A DNA stretch of 64,000 nt, taken from positions 1,898,871-1,962,870 of the forward strand of contig ML133366.1 of the NCBI GenBank assembly GCA_003864495.1, in the 5' to 3' direction. Each line of letters begins with the position of its first letter. Position 1 is the first letter of the stretch. The notes under the pieces are model-generated. The model was not told where the DNA came from. It searched no databases and saw only the letters and a program-made list of their open reading frames with translations. A program made the translations under genes and the position numbers. Below are positions 63,788 through 64,000 of the stretch, in pieces. The stretch is from Nemopilema nomurai (lineage: Eukaryota; Cnidaria; Scyphozoa; Rhizostomeae; Rhizostomatidae).

Positions 63788-64000
63788 ATGGCTAAACCTT
63801 GCGATTATTCCGACATTGTTCATCACTTAAGGTTGTCCTTCAACCAGGGGAAAGTAAGGCCAGTTGAGCGTCGAATACACCATTTGAAGCAGTTTTTGAG
63901 GATGATGAAGGAAAACAAGGAACTGTTTGTAGAGGCCCTCCACCAAGATTTACGCAAGCCAGCTTTTGAAGCGGTAATGATGGAGTACACAGTAGTCATC
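63788..64000 (+). CDS. Class 3 aldehyde dehydrogenase, N-terminus (partial)
   Basis: ATG at 63788 in a strong context (GGAAACATGGCT) opens a frame that runs 71 codons to the window end without a stop. Residues 15-29 (RLSFNQGKVRPVERR) and 48-63 (VEALHQDLRKPAFEAV) match the conserved N-terminal helices of the ALDH3 family (F-x-x-G-K-T/V-R-P, then L-x-x-D-L-x-K-P-x-F-E). These enzymes oxidise fatty or aromatic aldehydes with NAD(P)+. The catalytic Cys and cofactor loop lie beyond the window, so activity cannot be judged. Class 3 is favoured over classes 1/2 because the protein starts close to this motif without a long N-terminal extension. Confidence 0.88.
   Translation, partial: MAKPCDYSDIVHHLRLSFNQGKVRPVERRIHHLKQFLRMMKENKELFVEALHQDLRKPAFEAVMMEYTVVI

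Overview
The window looks like nuclear DNA of an animal, most likely an anthozoan cnidarian (stony coral or sea anemone). This is an inference from three things: a secreted-protein gene with the domain order PAN/apple, EGF repeats, WSC; mostly phase-1 exons with short AT-rich introns; and many small non-autonomous transposons. There are no operons and no prokaryotic signals. Only two genes can be supported well.

Layout: (1) 1 to about 33.5 kb is one uninterrupted head-to-tail satellite with a unit of about 172 bp, roughly 195-200 monomers, all in one orientation. (2) 33.5-34.9 kb is the satellite edge. Monomers decay stepwise, a short inverted-repeat element (34.1-34.5 kb) has landed among them, and two very old monomers lie beyond it. 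(3) 34.9-40.0 kb is transposon-rich DNA with a tRNA-derived SINE, a 0.5-kb inverted-repeat element and a 400-bp element flanked by TA. (4) 40.0-45.0 kb, minus strand, is a nine-exon gene that I can assemble to a complete frame of about 427 aa (PAN, atypical EGF-like, five EGF, WSC). One intron carries a 48-unit minisatellite of 16-bp variants. (5) 45-51.3 kb contains no recognised gene but holds two diverged copies of a 1.6-2.2 kb block. (6) 51.6-60.8 kb is a second tandem array: seven copies of an exactly 271-bp core, nearly identical and without indels, separated by 0.87-1.77 kb spacers made of degenerate short repeats. (7) 60.8-63.6 kb is mostly degenerate repeat DNA with one small homeodomain-like reading frame. 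(8) The last 213 bases are the start of a plus-strand class 3 aldehyde dehydrogenase gene, probably with a small intron in its 5' leader.

The most interesting unexplained object is the seven-copy 271-bp core. It is more GC-rich than its spacers, ends in T6, has stem-loop potential and is far more conserved than its flanks. It has reading frames on both strands, but these are broken in some copies. I could not match it to any rRNA, snRNA, SRP, RNase P/MRP, Y, vault, 7SK or U3 sequence that I know.
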